A DNA stretch of 64,000 nt from Pseudomonas orientalis (GTDB lineage Bacteria; Pseudomonadota; Gammaproteobacteria; Pseudomonadales; Pseudomonadaceae), in assembly GCF_002934065.1 (NCBI RefSeq), contig NZ_CP018049.1:4400501-4464500 (forward strand). The letters are read 5' to 3'. The notes under the pieces were generated by a model. That model worked only from the letters and a program-made list of their open reading frames with translations. It did not search any database and had not been told where the DNA came from. Position 1 is the stretch's first letter, and each line of letters begins with the position of its first letter. Positions 49,871-59,291 of this stretch are shown in pieces. Both the position numbers and the translations under genes were made by a program.

Positions 49871-50842
49871 ATGGGTAGAGTCGTTGCCGCCGCCGTCTAC
49901 AGCGCCGGAAAGAAAGTCACGGATATCACCCTCGACGAAGGTGCAGCCTGGGCCGCCAAACCCGGCCACTTTGTGTGGATCGGCCTGGAAGAGCCCAGCG
50001 CCCAGGAACTGACCAACCTGCAGCACCAGTTCAACCTGCATGAGCTGGCGATCGAAGACGCCATGGAAAAACACAGTCGCCCGAAGCTGGAAACCTTCGG
50101 CGACGCGCTGTTTATCGTCACGTACTCACCGGTGCGCGAGAACGGCAAGCTGGAGTTTATCGAGACCCATATCTTCGCCGGCAATGGCTACATCATCACC
50201 GCCCGCAACGGGCATTCGGCGTCCTACGGTTTTGTGCGCCAGCGCTGTGAGGCGCGTCCGTTGTTGCTGGAGCATGGGGAAGATTTCGTACTCTATGCCT
50301 TGCTGGATTTCGTCACCGAAAACTACCAGCCGGTCAGCGAAGCGATCCACGCCGAGATCGATGAACTGGAGCGCAATGTGCTGTGCAGTTCCCTGAGCGA
50401 GCGCGATATCCAGAACCTCCACGGCCTGCGCCGCGACGTGCTGCGGCTCAAGCGCTATGTGGCGCCGATGGTGGAGATCAGCCAGGAGTTGCAGAAGCTG
50501 AGCTTTCCGTTTATCGACAAGAACATGCGCCCCTACTTCCGTGACGTGCAGATCCACGTCACGCGGCAGATGGAAGACTTGACGACTCTGCGCGACATTG
50601 CCAGCCAGACCATCGAGCTCGGCGTGCTGCTGGAGGCCTCGCGCCAGAGTGTGGTGCAGCGCAAGTTCGCCGCCTGGGCGGCGATCCTCGCGTTCCCCAC
50701 CGCGGTGGCGGGGATTTATGGGATGAATTTCCAGAACATGCCCGAGCTGCAATGGCACTACGGCTACTTTGCAGTGCTCGGGTTTATTGCGGTGGGCTGC
50801 ACCAGCCTGTGGGCGAGCTTCAAACGGTCGGGTTGGCTTTAG
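49871..50842 (+). CDS. corA: CorA-family magnesium/cobalt transporter
   Basis: A 323-residue CorA protein with the large N-terminal funnel domain, the long stalk helix and two C-terminal helices; the signature YGMNF ends the first one and the MPELQWHYG loop precedes the second. It imports Mg2+ (and Co2+). The start could be ATG 49871 or GTG 49859. Its 3' end overlaps the convergent amidotransferase gene by 23 bp. It is distinct from the ZntB-like cmaX at 8.1-9.1 kb. Confidence 0.92.
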   Translation: MGRVVAAAVYSAGKKVTDITLDEGAAWAAKPGHFVWIGLEEPSAQELTNLQHQFNLHELAIEDAMEKHSRPKLETFGDALFIVTYSPVRENGKLEFIETHIFAGNGYIITARNGHSASYGFVRQRCEARPLLLEHGEDFVLYALLDFVTENYQPVSEAIHAEIDELERNVLCSSLSERDIQNLHGLRRDVLRLKRYVAPMVEISQELQKLSFPFIDKNMRPYFRDVQIHVTRQMEDLTTLRDIASQTIELGVLLEASRQSVVQRKFAAWAAILAFPTAVAGIYGMNFQNMPELQWHYGYFAVLGFIAVGCTSLWASFKRSGWL

Positions 50843-51551
50843 GTTTTTGCGCCACAAAGCGCATCATCCATTCCGCCACGGTCGCACCGTGGTGGTCGCG
50901 CTCAAGGCTGGCCACGCCGTTGGTGTAGACCTTTTCGCCCAGAGTTGTCTGAAGTATCTCTAGCAGTTCGCGGGAATAGTCCTGAACGAATTCCGGGTGG
51001 CCCTGGAAGCACAGCACTTGGTCACCGATGTGATACGCCGCGATGGGGCAAAACTCACTGGAGGCGATGACCGTGGCATTTTTCGGCAAGGTGGTGACCT
51101 GGTCCTGATGACTGATCAACAGCGTCAGTTCCGGTACTTCAGGACTCATCCAAGGCGCCTTGGCATCGAGCTTGTAATCGTGGATGCCCATGCCCCAGCC
51201 CTGGCTGGCGCGTTCGGTCTTGCCACCAAGCAGCAACGCCAGCAACTGATGGCCGAAGCAAATACCCAGCAGCTTATCGCCGCGTTCATAGCGCTGGAGC
51301 ACGTAGGTCTTGAGGGTCTGGATCCATGGATCGGTGCCGAACGAGTCGGCCTTGCTGCCGGTGATCAGGTACGCGTCAAACACTTCGTCATTCGGCGGGT
51401 ATTCACCCTGCACCACGTTGTACACCACAAACTCGGCGGCAATCGGCTGCTTGGCGAACAGGCGCTTGAACATCTGCCCGTAGCCCTGGTACTGATCGAT
51501 CAGGCCCGGACGCAGGATATCGGTTTCCAGGATGCAGACGCGTAGCGACAT
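50820..51551 (-). CDS. Class-I glutamine amidotransferase-like protein
   Basis: A 243-residue class-I GATase: oxyanion/nucleophile elbow LLGICFGHQLL (Cys in ICFGHQ), and the catalytic His-x-Glu in GHPEF. It is a stand-alone domain of the type annotated as GMP-synthase-like or glutamine amidotransferase. ATG 51551 begins the conserved MSLRVCILETD. It overlaps corA convergently. Confidence 0.9.
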   Translation of the reverse strand: MSLRVCILETDILRPGLIDQYQGYGQMFKRLFAKQPIAAEFVVYNVVQGEYPPNDEVFDAYLITGSKADSFGTDPWIQTLKTYVLQRYERGDKLLGICFGHQLLALLLGGKTERASQGWGMGIHDYKLDAKAPWMSPEVPELTLLISHQDQVTTLPKNATVIASSEFCPIAAYHIGDQVLCFQGHPEFVQDYSRELLEILQTTLGEKVYTNGVASLERDHHGATVAEWMMRFVAQKPKANPTV

Positions 51552-51635
51552 AAAAAATACCTGACACGGCGATGGGAATATTGAACACCCCAGAGCGTGC
51601 CTTGAAAGGTATCTGCAAAGCAAGCCCCTGGTTGA

Positions 51636-53783
51636 TCAGCAAAAGGTTGCGCCTTGTGCCGCTTTCTCCAGCAACAACGCCGGTGGCGCGAAACGCTCCC
51701 CGTACTGCTCGGCCAGATAGCGCGCCCGGGCGATAAAGTCGTCCAGGCCGTACTGATTGATAAACTGCAGCGCGCCGCCACTCCAGGCCGCGAAGCCAAT
51801 GCCGAAGATCGAACCGATATTGGCGTCGGCGGTGGACATCAACACGCCCTCCTCCACACAGCGCACGGTTTCGATGGCCTGGATAAACAACAAGCGATCG
51901 CGCACATCCTGGGGCGAAATCTGTTTATCGGGCTGTTCGAACCGCGTCTTGAGTTCGGGCCACAGGCGCTTCTGGGCGCCTGCCGGATAGTCATAGAAAC
52001 CGCCACCCGCAGCTTTGCCCGTGCGCTTGTGGTCGTTGACCAGCAGATCGATCACCGCCGTCGCCGGATGGGTCGGCGCTGCCTTGCCCTGCGCTTGCAG
52101 GTCCTTGGCGGTTTGCTGTCGGATATGGCTCATGAGGCTGAGGGACACTTCATCGGACACCGCCAGCGGCCCTACCGGCATACCGGCTTTGCGCGCTTCG
52201 GTCTCGATCATCGGCGCGGCCACGCCTTCGCCGAGCATGGCGATGCCTTCATTGGTGAACGTGCTGAATACCCGCGAGGTGAAGAAGCCGCGGCTGTCGT
52301 TGACCACAATCGGGGTTTTCTTGATTTGCAGTACGAAGTCGAAACCCCGAGCCAGGGTTTCGTCGCTGGTGTGGGCGCCCTTGATGATTTCCACCAGGGC
52401 CATCTTGTCCACCGGGCTGAAGAAATGCAGGCCGATGAATTTGCCAGGGTCGGGCACCGCACTCGCCAGGCCGCTGATGGGCAATGTCGAGGTGTTGGAG
52501 GCGATCACCGCGTCTGCACCGACCACGCGTTGTGCGGCGGCCGATACCCTGGCCTTGAGTTCGCGGTCTTCGAACACCGCTTCGATCACCCAATCACAGC
52601 CAGCCAGGTCGGCGTCATCCTGTGCAGGGTGAATCCGCGCCAGGATGGTTTCCCGCTGCTCGGCGGTCAGTTGCCCACGGCTGACTTTCTTGTCCAGCAA
52701 CGCCGCCGAATGGGCCTTGCCCTTCTCGGCAGCGGCCAGGCTGATGTCCTTGAGCACCACGTCAACGCCCGCACAGGCACTGACGTAAGCAATGCCCGCC
52801 CCCATCATGCCGGCGCCGAGTACGCCGACCTTGCGCGTCACATACCGCGCAAAACCTTGTGGTCGCGAGCGGCCGGCGTTGATTTCATTGAGCTGGAACC
52901 AGAACGTGCCGATCATGTTTTTCGCCACCTGACCGGTCACCAGCTCGGTGAAATAGCGGGTTTCGATCAGGTGTGCGGTGTCGAAATCCACCTGTGCGCC
53001 TTCCACGGCGGCGCAGAGGATTTTCTCCGGTGCCGGGAAACAGCCCTGGGTCTTGCTGCGCAGAATCGACGGCGCAATGGCGAGCATCTGCGCGACTTTC
53101 GGGTTCGACGGCGTGCCCCCGGGAATCTGATAGCCCTTGTTATCCCACGGCTGCCTGGCCTGCGGGTTGGCGAGGATCCAGGCGCGCGCCTTGGTCAGCA
53201 GTTCGTCGCGGTCTGCCGCCACGTCATCGATCAGGCCCGCCTGCAGTGCCTGCGCCGGCCGCACTTTCTTGCCTTCGAGCAGATACGGCAGGGCTTTTTC
53301 CAGGCCCAGCAGGCGCACCATGCGCACCACCCCGCCACCTCCCGGCAGCAGGCCCAAGGTGACTTCCGGCAAGCCGAGCTGCACGGACGTGTCGTCCAGC
53401 GCGACCCGGTGATGACAGGCCAGGCAGATCTCCCAGCCACCTCCAAGCGCCGCGCCATTGATCGCGGCCACCACCGGCTTGCCGAGGGTTTCCAGGCTGC
53501 GCAGTTGGGCCTTCAACACGCCTACGTCGGCGTAGAAAGCCTTGGCGTGGGCTTTGTCGACCTGGATCAGCTCATTGAGGTCGCCACCGGCAAAAAAGGT
53601 TTTCTTGGCCGAGGTGATGATCACCCCGGCCAGGGTGTCTTTTTCCGCCTCCAGGCGCGCAACGGTGGCCGCCATCGCTTCACGGTACGCCGCGTTCATG
53701 GTATTGGCGCTCTGGCCGGGCATGTCGAGGGTCAGCACCACGATCTGGTCCTGGCCTTTTTCGTAACGAATGGCGTCGGTCAT
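51636..53783 (-). CDS. Bifunctional enoyl-CoA hydratase / 3-hydroxyacyl-CoA dehydrogenase (FadB/FadJ-like)
   Basis: A 715-residue multifunctional beta-oxidation protein. Residues about 1-190: crotonase domain (FFAGGDLNEL; NGAALGGGWEICLACHHRV). About 310-490: NAD-binding domain (VLGAGMMGAGIAYVSA). About 490-715: two dehydrogenase C-domains (NDSRGFFTSRV; GFYDY). It hydrates and oxidises acyl-CoA intermediates. ATG 53783 has AAAGGAA upstream; a longer form would run into the thiolase gene. It follows the thiolase gene by 16 bp. Confidence 0.94.
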   Translation of the reverse strand: MTDAIRYEKGQDQIVVLTLDMPGQSANTMNAAYREAMAATVARLEAEKDTLAGVIITSAKKTFFAGGDLNELIQVDKAHAKAFYADVGVLKAQLRSLETLGKPVVAAINGAALGGGWEICLACHHRVALDDTSVQLGLPEVTLGLLPGGGGVVRMVRLLGLEKALPYLLEGKKVRPAQALQAGLIDDVAADRDELLTKARAWILANPQARQPWDNKGYQIPGGTPSNPKVAQMLAIAPSILRSKTQGCFPAPEKILCAAVEGAQVDFDTAHLIETRYFTELVTGQVAKNMIGTFWFQLNEINAGRSRPQGFARYVTRKVGVLGAGMMGAGIAYVSACAGVDVVLKDISLAAAEKGKAHSAALLDKKVSRGQLTAEQRETILARIHPAQDDADLAGCDWVIEAVFEDRELKARVSAAAQRVVGADAVIASNTSTLPISGLASAVPDPGKFIGLHFFSPVDKMALVEIIKGAHTSDETLARGFDFVLQIKKTPIVVNDSRGFFTSRVFSTFTNEGIAMLGEGVAAPMIETEARKAGMPVGPLAVSDEVSLSLMSHIRQQTAKDLQAQGKAAPTHPATAVIDLLVNDHKRTGKAAGGGFYDYPAGAQKRLWPELKTRFEQPDKQISPQDVRDRLLFIQAIETVRCVEEGVLMSTADANIGSIFGIGFAAWSGGALQFINQYGLDDFIARARYLAEQYGERFAPPALLLEKAAQGATFC

Positions 53784-53799
53784 GACAGGTTCCTTTGGC

Positions 53800-55005
53800 T
53801 CAGAGACGTTCGATGACGGTGGCGATGCCCATGCCACCGCCGACACACAGGATGGCCAGGCCGTAGCGCTGCCGACGTACTTCCAGCTCGTCGAGCAAGG
53901 TGCCGAGGATCGCGCAGCCGGTGGCGCCCAAGGGGTGGCCCATGGCGATCGAGCCGCCATTGACATTGACGCGGGTGGCGTCGATCCCCATGTCCTTGAT
54001 GAACTTGAGCACGACCGACGCAAACGCTTCGTTGACCTCGAACAGGTCGATGTCTTCAACACGCAGGCCGGCCTTGGCCAGCGCCTTGCGGGTGGCCGGT
54101 GCAGGGCCGGTGAGCATGATGGTCGGGTCGGTGCCGGTGACGGCCGTGGCGACAATGCGCGCCCGTGGTTGCAGGCCGAGTTCGCGCCCCTTGGCCTCGG
54201 AACCGATCAACATCAACGCGGCGCCATCCACGATGCCGGAGCTGTTGCCCGGCGTGTGCACATGGTCGATGCGTTCCACATGGCTGTAGACCCGCAGTGC
54301 AGTGGCGTCGAAGCCCATCTGGCCGATCATTTCGAAGCTGGGCTTGAGCTTGCCCAGGCCCTCGAGGGTTGAGTCGCCGCGAATGAATTCGTCATGGTCC
54401 AGCAGCACGATGCCGTTCTGGTCCTGCACCGCGATCAGCGACTTGTTGAAGGAACCGTCTGCCCGCGCCCTGGCGGCTTTCTGCTGCGACTGTAGGGCAA
54501 AAGTGTCCACGTCCTGGCGGGTGAAGCCTTCCAGGGTAGCGATCAGGTCGGCACCAATGCCCTGAGGCGTGAAGTGGCTGTGCAGGTTGGTTTGCGGGTC
54601 GAGTACCCAGGCGCCACCGTCGCTGCCCATCGGCACGCGGGACATGGATTCGACACCGCCGACCACCACCAGGTCTTCAAATCCGGAGCGTATTTTCATC
54701 GCCCCCAGGTTGACCGCCTCCAGGCCCGAGGCGCAGAAGCGGTTGATCTGCACGCCGGCAACACTGACGTCCCAGTCCGCGACCAGCGCGGCGGTCTTGG
54801 CGATATCGGCGCCCTGATCGCCCACCGGGGTGACGCAGCCGAGGACGATATCGTCCACCTGGCGAGTGTCGAGATCGCTACGCTGCGCCAGCGCGGTGAG
54901 CAAGCCGGCGACAAGGTTTACCGGCTTGACGCTGTGCAGGGCGCCGTCGGCCTTGCCCTTGCCACGGGGCGTGCGTATCGCATCAAAGATCAAAGCTTGG
55001 GTCAT
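53800..55005 (-). CDS. Acetyl-CoA acetyltransferase (thiolase)
   Basis: A 401-residue thiolase: nucleophile Cys in NRFCASGLEAVN (about residue 90), NVNGGSIAMGHPLGATG, and the second catalytic Cys in LCVGGGMGIA near the C-terminus. It completes beta-oxidation cycles with the downstream FadB-like protein. GAGGACATC precedes the ATG. A degradative role for a medium or branched acyl-CoA is likely; the exact chain specificity is not visible. Confidence 0.94.
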   Translation of the reverse strand: MTQALIFDAIRTPRGKGKADGALHSVKPVNLVAGLLTALAQRSDLDTRQVDDIVLGCVTPVGDQGADIAKTAALVADWDVSVAGVQINRFCASGLEAVNLGAMKIRSGFEDLVVVGGVESMSRVPMGSDGGAWVLDPQTNLHSHFTPQGIGADLIATLEGFTRQDVDTFALQSQQKAARARADGSFNKSLIAVQDQNGIVLLDHDEFIRGDSTLEGLGKLKPSFEMIGQMGFDATALRVYSHVERIDHVHTPGNSSGIVDGAALMLIGSEAKGRELGLQPRARIVATAVTGTDPTIMLTGPAPATRKALAKAGLRVEDIDLFEVNEAFASVVLKFIKDMGIDATRVNVNGGSIAMGHPLGATGCAILGTLLDELEVRRQRYGLAILCVGGGMGIATVIERL

Positions 55006-55394
55006 GATGTCCTCGAACCACAGTGGGCGTATGCCCTTACCTTAGGCCCGATTGACACGGTTTCAATGACGGATGCGCTCAATGCTTTTGACCCCCTCGC
55101 TCGGACGAACGGTAGGCAGCTATGGGAAACCCCGGGTTAATCGTTTTAGCTGTCTAGCCTTGGGGTTGGCGCCAAGATGGCACTAGGCCTCATGCCGTTT
55201 TAAGCAGAAAACGTGATGAGTTGATATGAAATGGATCTAAGCGCCGAAGAACGAGGGCTCTAAGGTTGAATCTGTAAGAAGCTGCTGCCGGGTTTTGCTG
55301 GAGCGGTTGTAAGAAAAGTGTCACGCCAGATCGCGATACTGGATTAACCGGCACGCATTTGACGCTCAGGAATAACAACAAAAGGCAGTCAGCC
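55006..55394. other. Intergenic region upstream of the thiolase operon
   Basis: About 390 bp holding the thiolase/fadB promoter on the minus strand and the leader of the 31-residue peptide on the plus strand. I see no clear operator, RNA hairpin or gene. Confidence 0.5.
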
Positions 55395-55490
55395 ATGTTC
55401 AAACATTCGAAAGTACGTCAGGCGGGACTTATTCTGTTCGCCACCACACTGATTCTGATCTTGCCCAATTTAACCAAGGTTATCGGGTGA
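55395..55490 (+). CDS. 31-residue single-helix membrane peptide
   Basis: ATG 55395 to TGA 55490 encodes MFKHSKVRQAGLILFATTLI followed by LILPNLTKVIG: a basic N-terminus, then one hydrophobic helix of about 18 residues, an ordinary layout for a bacterial small membrane protein (N-in). A weak AAAGG stands 11 bases upstream. The frame has ordinary codon use. No partner is evident; expression is not shown. Confidence 0.5.
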   Translation: MFKHSKVRQAGLILFATTLILILPNLTKVIG

Positions 55491-55652
55491 CGACGCGAGC
55501 GACCTGTTGCGCGCACCCACAGTATCGGGACTGCAGCTTTTGGCAGCACCTGCCGGGACATTGCGAATAGCGGTCCCGTTGCGGGGGCTGTCTTTTTGCG
55601 TGCGGATTTGCGCTATCGTGCGTTTTCTGCCACTGCGAACCCGGGCTATCCC

Positions 55653-56459
55653 TTGAAATTGATCCTCGCCTTCGTTGCCCTGCTGCTGGCCCTGCCCGCC
55701 TGGGCCGCGCAATTGACCATTGAACTGGACCACGCCAGCAAGACCTGGCAGACCTCGGACCTGCTCAAGCACCCCGACGCGCAGACGGTGCAGGTTGTCG
55801 ATGATGTTTCCTACAAGCGCACCATGACCTATCGCGCGGTGCCTTTGGCGGTTCTCCTGAAGGGCTTGAACCCTGCGAGCCATCTGCAAGCGATCGCCCT
55901 TGACGGCTTTGCCGCTGAACTCGCCGCCGCGCCCCTGCTGCAAAAAAACGGCGCGCGCGCCTGGCTGGCAGTGGAAGACCCGGCCCATCCCTGGCCCGCC
56001 CTGACGCCAGGCAAACCGAGCGCCGGGCCGTTCTATCTGGTGTGGACCGACCCGCAGGCAGGGCATGTCAGCCCGGAGCAGTGGCCCTTCCAGATCTCCA
56101 GGATCAAGCAATTACAGACGGTCGCCGAGCGCTTCCCCGCCTTGTTACCCGACCCGACGTTGCCGGCGGATGACCCGATCAATCACGGCTTTGCGCTGTT
56201 TCAGAAGAACTGCCTGGCCTGCCACCGCCTTAATGGGGCCGGCGATGCACAGGTGGGGCCGGATCTGAATATTCCCTACAACCCCACTGAATATTTCAGC
56301 GGCGATTTCCTCAAGCGGTACATTCGCGACCCGCAGAGCCTGCGGCACTGGCCGCAGGCGAAGATGCCGGCGTTTGCGGCCAGTGTGTTGCCGGACGACG
56401 AGTTGGATCTGCTGGTGGGGTACTTGCGGCATATGGCGGGGCGCAAGCAACAGCCTTGA
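55653..56459 (+). CDS. Exported cytochrome c with an N-terminal oxidoreductase-like domain
   Basis: A 268-residue exported protein: signal peptide MKLILAFVALLLALPAWA, an N-terminal domain of about 140 residues (LTIELDHASKTWQTSDLLKH; YRAVPLAVLLKGL) that resembles the substrate domain of sulfite-oxidase-fold proteins, then a cytochrome c with haem site CLACH and axial Met in QAKMPAF. The start is TTG 55653, giving a clean signal peptide; a longer ATG form has none. Its redox partner is unknown. Confidence 0.85.
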   Translation: MKLILAFVALLLALPAWAAQLTIELDHASKTWQTSDLLKHPDAQTVQVVDDVSYKRTMTYRAVPLAVLLKGLNPASHLQAIALDGFAAELAAAPLLQKNGARAWLAVEDPAHPWPALTPGKPSAGPFYLVWTDPQAGHVSPEQWPFQISRIKQLQTVAERFPALLPDPTLPADDPINHGFALFQKNCLACHRLNGAGDAQVGPDLNIPYNPTEYFSGDFLKRYIRDPQSLRHWPQAKMPAFAASVLPDDELDLLVGYLRHMAGRKQQP

Positions 56460-56478
56460 GGCTTGCGCAGATCAAAAT

Positions 56479-56565
56479 GTGGGAGGGGGCTTGCCCCCGA
56501 TGGCAGGGGGTCAGACACAGATGCTGTGACTGACACTCCGCCATCGGGGGCAAGCCCCCTCCCAC
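56479..56565. repeat. REP doublet (REPIN) after the cytochrome c gene
   Basis: Inverted GTGGGAGGGGGCTTGCCCCCGATGG and complement, with inner pairing of GTCA...TGAC. It fills most of the gap between the convergent cytochrome and transglutaminase genes. Confidence 0.9.
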
Positions 56566-56589
56566 ATTTGAACTGCGTTCAGTCGCTGA

Positions 56590-57393
56590 TTATTGTTGCT
56601 GGACAGAGATCACCGGGGTCGGCGCCACGAACACCTTGGCATGCATCTGCTCATGCCCGCCCCCACGGCGCATGCCGCGCACCGGGCAGGCATCCAGATA
56701 GTCCAGGCCCACGGCCAGCTTCAGGTGCCGCTCCGGCCGGGCCAACTGGTTGGTCACATCAAAACTGTACCAGGCGTCATCCAGCCAGGCTTCGGCCCAG
56801 GCATGGCTGGCCAGGTGCGTAGTGTCTTCGGTGTACAAATACCCTGATACATACCGCGCCGGAATGCCCAGGCTGCGCGCGCAGGCCAGGAACGCATGGG
56901 TATGGTCCTGGCAGACGCCCGCGTGGCCGGCGAAGGCTTCAGCCGCGCAGGTGTCGACTTGGGTGGCGCCCGGCGTGTAGCGCATCGATTGGTTCAAGGC
57001 CTGCATCAGGTCGATCAGGGCCGTGCGGTCACGACGCTGGTGGCAGTGCTGCCGGGCAAAACCGTGCAGGGCTTCGTCGGGCTCGGTCAGGCGCGTGCAG
57101 CGCAGGAACGGAAAGGCCGACTGGCTCTCATGTTCGGCCTCGCGCAGCTCGTCGATATCCACCTGGCCACGGGCGCCGATGATGATGGAGTCGTGAGGTT
57201 CGTCCAGCGTCAGCACATGCAGGATGTTGCCGAACGGGTCCACTTGCGCCCGCACAGGGCGCGGCAGGTCAAGCTGCCAGCTGAGCACGTGCTGGCGCTC
57301 GCTGTCGTGGGGCGTCAGGCGCAGATACTGAATGCTGGCGCGCACCTGGTCTTCGTAGCGGTAGGTGGTTTCGTGGCTGATGGAAATTCTCAT
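56590..57393 (-). CDS. Transglutaminase-like protein (bacterial N-terminal type)
   Basis: A 267-residue protein with a beta-sandwich N-domain (ISHETTYRYEDQVRASIQYLRL) and a transglutaminase core with the Cys-His-Asp triad: GVCQDHTHAF (Cys), SHAWAEAW (His) and SFDVTNQ (Asp). It is 38 bp after the ATP-grasp gene. Such pairs usually come with an alpha-E (DUF403) protein and are thought to make or modify a peptide; the alpha-E gene is missing here. Confidence 0.9.
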   Translation of the reverse strand: MRISISHETTYRYEDQVRASIQYLRLTPHDSERQHVLSWQLDLPRPVRAQVDPFGNILHVLTLDEPHDSIIIGARGQVDIDELREAEHESQSAFPFLRCTRLTEPDEALHGFARQHCHQRRDRTALIDLMQALNQSMRYTPGATQVDTCAAEAFAGHAGVCQDHTHAFLACARSLGIPARYVSGYLYTEDTTHLASHAWAEAWLDDAWYSFDVTNQLARPERHLKLAVGLDYLDACPVRGMRRGGGHEQMHAKVFVAPTPVISVQQQ

Positions 57394-57431
57394 GCCGCCT
57401 CCAGGTAGGAACAGTTTCTACTCAACATAGG

Positions 57432-58838
57432 TCAGTCCTCGACCACCCAAGTGTCTTTGGTACCACCACCCTGGGACGAGTTGACCACCAGCGAACCTTC
57501 GCGCAGCGCAACGCGGGTCAGGCCACCGGGCACCACGCGGGTGTCCTTGCCGGACAGCACGAACGGGCGCAGGTCGATATGCCGCGGCGCGATGCCGTTT
57601 TCAACAAACGTCGGGCAGGTGGACAAACACAGGGTGGGTTGGGCGATATAAGCGTGGGGCTTGGCCTTGATGCGTGCGCGGAACGCCTCGATTTCCGCCG
57701 CCGTGGACGCCGGGCCCACCAGCATGCCGTAGCCGCCGGAGCCCTGGGTTTCCTTGACCACCAACTCGGGCAAGTGGGCCAGGACGTGGGACAATTCGTC
57801 GGGCTTACGGCATTGAAACGTCGGAACGTTCTGCAGGATCGGTTCTTCACCCAGGTAAAAACGGATCATCTCAGTGACGAAGGGATAGACCGATTTGTCA
57901 TCCGCCACCCCGGTGCCGATGGCATTGGCCAGCACCACATTGCCCGAGCGGTAGGCGGCCAGCAGGCCCGGCACACCGAGCATCGAAGCAGGGTTGAAGG
58001 CCAGCGGGTCGAGATACGCATCGTCGAGACGCCGATAGATCACGTCCACCGCTTTGGGGCCGTCGGTGGTGCGCATGAATACGCGGTCATCGCGCACGAA
58101 CAAATCGGCGCCTTCCACCAGTTCCACGCCCATTTCCCGGGCGAGGAAGGCATGCTCGAAAAACGCACTGTTGAAGCGCCCCGGGGTCAGCACCACCACG
58201 CTCGGATTATCCAGGGGGCTGGCGCTTTTCAGGGTGTCGAGCAACAGGTTGGGGTAATGATCAATCGGAGCAATACGCTGGGCCGCGAACAGCTCCGGGA
58301 ACAGGCGCATCATCATCTTGCGGTCTTCAAGCATGTAGCTGACGCCGCTCGGCGTACGCAGGTTGTCTTCCAGTACGTAGTAGGTGCCGTCGCCATCGCG
58401 AACGAGGTCGACCCCGGAGACGTGGGAATACAGATCACGGTGCAGGTTCAGGCCCTGCATGGCCAACTGGTATTGCTCGTTGGCCAGCACCTGTTCGGCG
58501 GGAATGATCCCGGCCCTGATGATGCGTTGTTCGTGATACAGGTCAGCGAGGAACATGTTCAGCGCCTTGACCCGCTGGATACAGCCGCGCTCGACCATTC
58601 GCCATTCGCTCGCCGGGATGCTGCGGGGGATGGTGTCGAAGGGAATCAAGCGCTCGGTCCCTTGCTCGTCCCCATAAAGCGTGAAGGTGATCCCTGCACG
58701 ATGGAACAGCAAATCGGCCTCGCGCCGACGCTGGGCCAGCAGTTCGGCTGGGGTATCGGCCAACCAACGGGCGAACTGGCGGTAATGGGGCCGGACCTGC
58801 CCTGCCCCATCGTACATTTCATCGTAAGTGCGGATCAT
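57432..58838 (-). CDS. Circularly permuted ATP-grasp protein (type 2)
   Basis: A 468-residue CP-ATP-grasp ligase (N-terminus IRTYDEMYDGAGQVRPHY; QRVKALNMFLADLYHEQRII; YVLEDNLRTPSGVSYMLEDR; VVKETQGSGGYGM; C-terminal TRVALREGSLVVNSSQGGGT). It probably joins an amino acid to a carboxylate in concert with the transglutaminase. ATG 58838 has AAGGAGT six bases upstream. Substrates unknown. Confidence 0.91.
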   Translation of the reverse strand: MIRTYDEMYDGAGQVRPHYRQFARWLADTPAELLAQRRREADLLFHRAGITFTLYGDEQGTERLIPFDTIPRSIPASEWRMVERGCIQRVKALNMFLADLYHEQRIIRAGIIPAEQVLANEQYQLAMQGLNLHRDLYSHVSGVDLVRDGDGTYYVLEDNLRTPSGVSYMLEDRKMMMRLFPELFAAQRIAPIDHYPNLLLDTLKSASPLDNPSVVVLTPGRFNSAFFEHAFLAREMGVELVEGADLFVRDDRVFMRTTDGPKAVDVIYRRLDDAYLDPLAFNPASMLGVPGLLAAYRSGNVVLANAIGTGVADDKSVYPFVTEMIRFYLGEEPILQNVPTFQCRKPDELSHVLAHLPELVVKETQGSGGYGMLVGPASTAAEIEAFRARIKAKPHAYIAQPTLCLSTCPTFVENGIAPRHIDLRPFVLSGKDTRVVPGGLTRVALREGSLVVNSSQGGGTKDTWVVED

Positions 58839-59291
58839 GCCGTACTCCTTGTCACCCGGACGCAAGGACCTTCGCAAGGCCCGTGCCAGCGGCATAAACA
58901 CTTGAAAATCAAAAACCTGGACAACCCGGGGATTCTCACTGCACCGTCCTGGTGCGCGTAATCACCGGAGTTTCGCCGCACGCTTCATGGCGATGCGACC
59001 TCTGACTATCACCAGCATAGTCAGAGTTGATTTCACTGCCCGCCCGCACCTGCGGATAATCATCTCCATCGGCTGAAAAGGACATGTCCTACAGCTAAAC
59101 CCTTTGCACAGCCAGTACCGTGTCAGCTCGTGTACTGATCGGCTCCTCGATCTTCCCTTTCAGCCACCCTATTCGGGTGGCTTTTTTTTGGGCGCACACA
59201 AAGCGCGCGGCACGTTGCGAACATTGGCGGGCAGCCCAAACAAAATCGGCCGACCCAAAGGTCAGCCGATGTGCTGTGTTGCTCATAAACG
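58839..59291. other. Intergenic region with a plus-strand terminator
   Basis: About 450 bp without a supportable protein gene. It includes the ATP-grasp promoter on the minus strand, a 12-bp palindrome AGGACATGTCCT (59079-59090) and a classical terminator at 59162-59190 that has no upstream coding gene on its strand. Confidence 0.6.
59079..59190 (+). ncRNA. Candidate small RNA ending in a rho-independent terminator
   Basis: AGCCACCC-TATTC-GGGTGGCT followed by eight T (59162-59190) is a strong plus-strand terminator, but no plus-strand gene precedes it: upstream is the divergent promoter of the ATP-grasp gene. A short RNA starting somewhere after 59050 would explain it. No convincing -35/-10 is visible, so the 5' end is a guess. 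Confidence 0.4.

Noticed and set aside
51636..54155. A longer version of the FadB-like gene
   Set aside because: The extra N-terminus overlaps the thiolase gene; ATG 53783 has a good Shine-Dalgarno and the family N-terminus.
59079..59090. AGGACATGTCCT as a known operator
   Set aside because: No regulator with this box is known to me in Pseudomonas; only the palindrome itself is seen.
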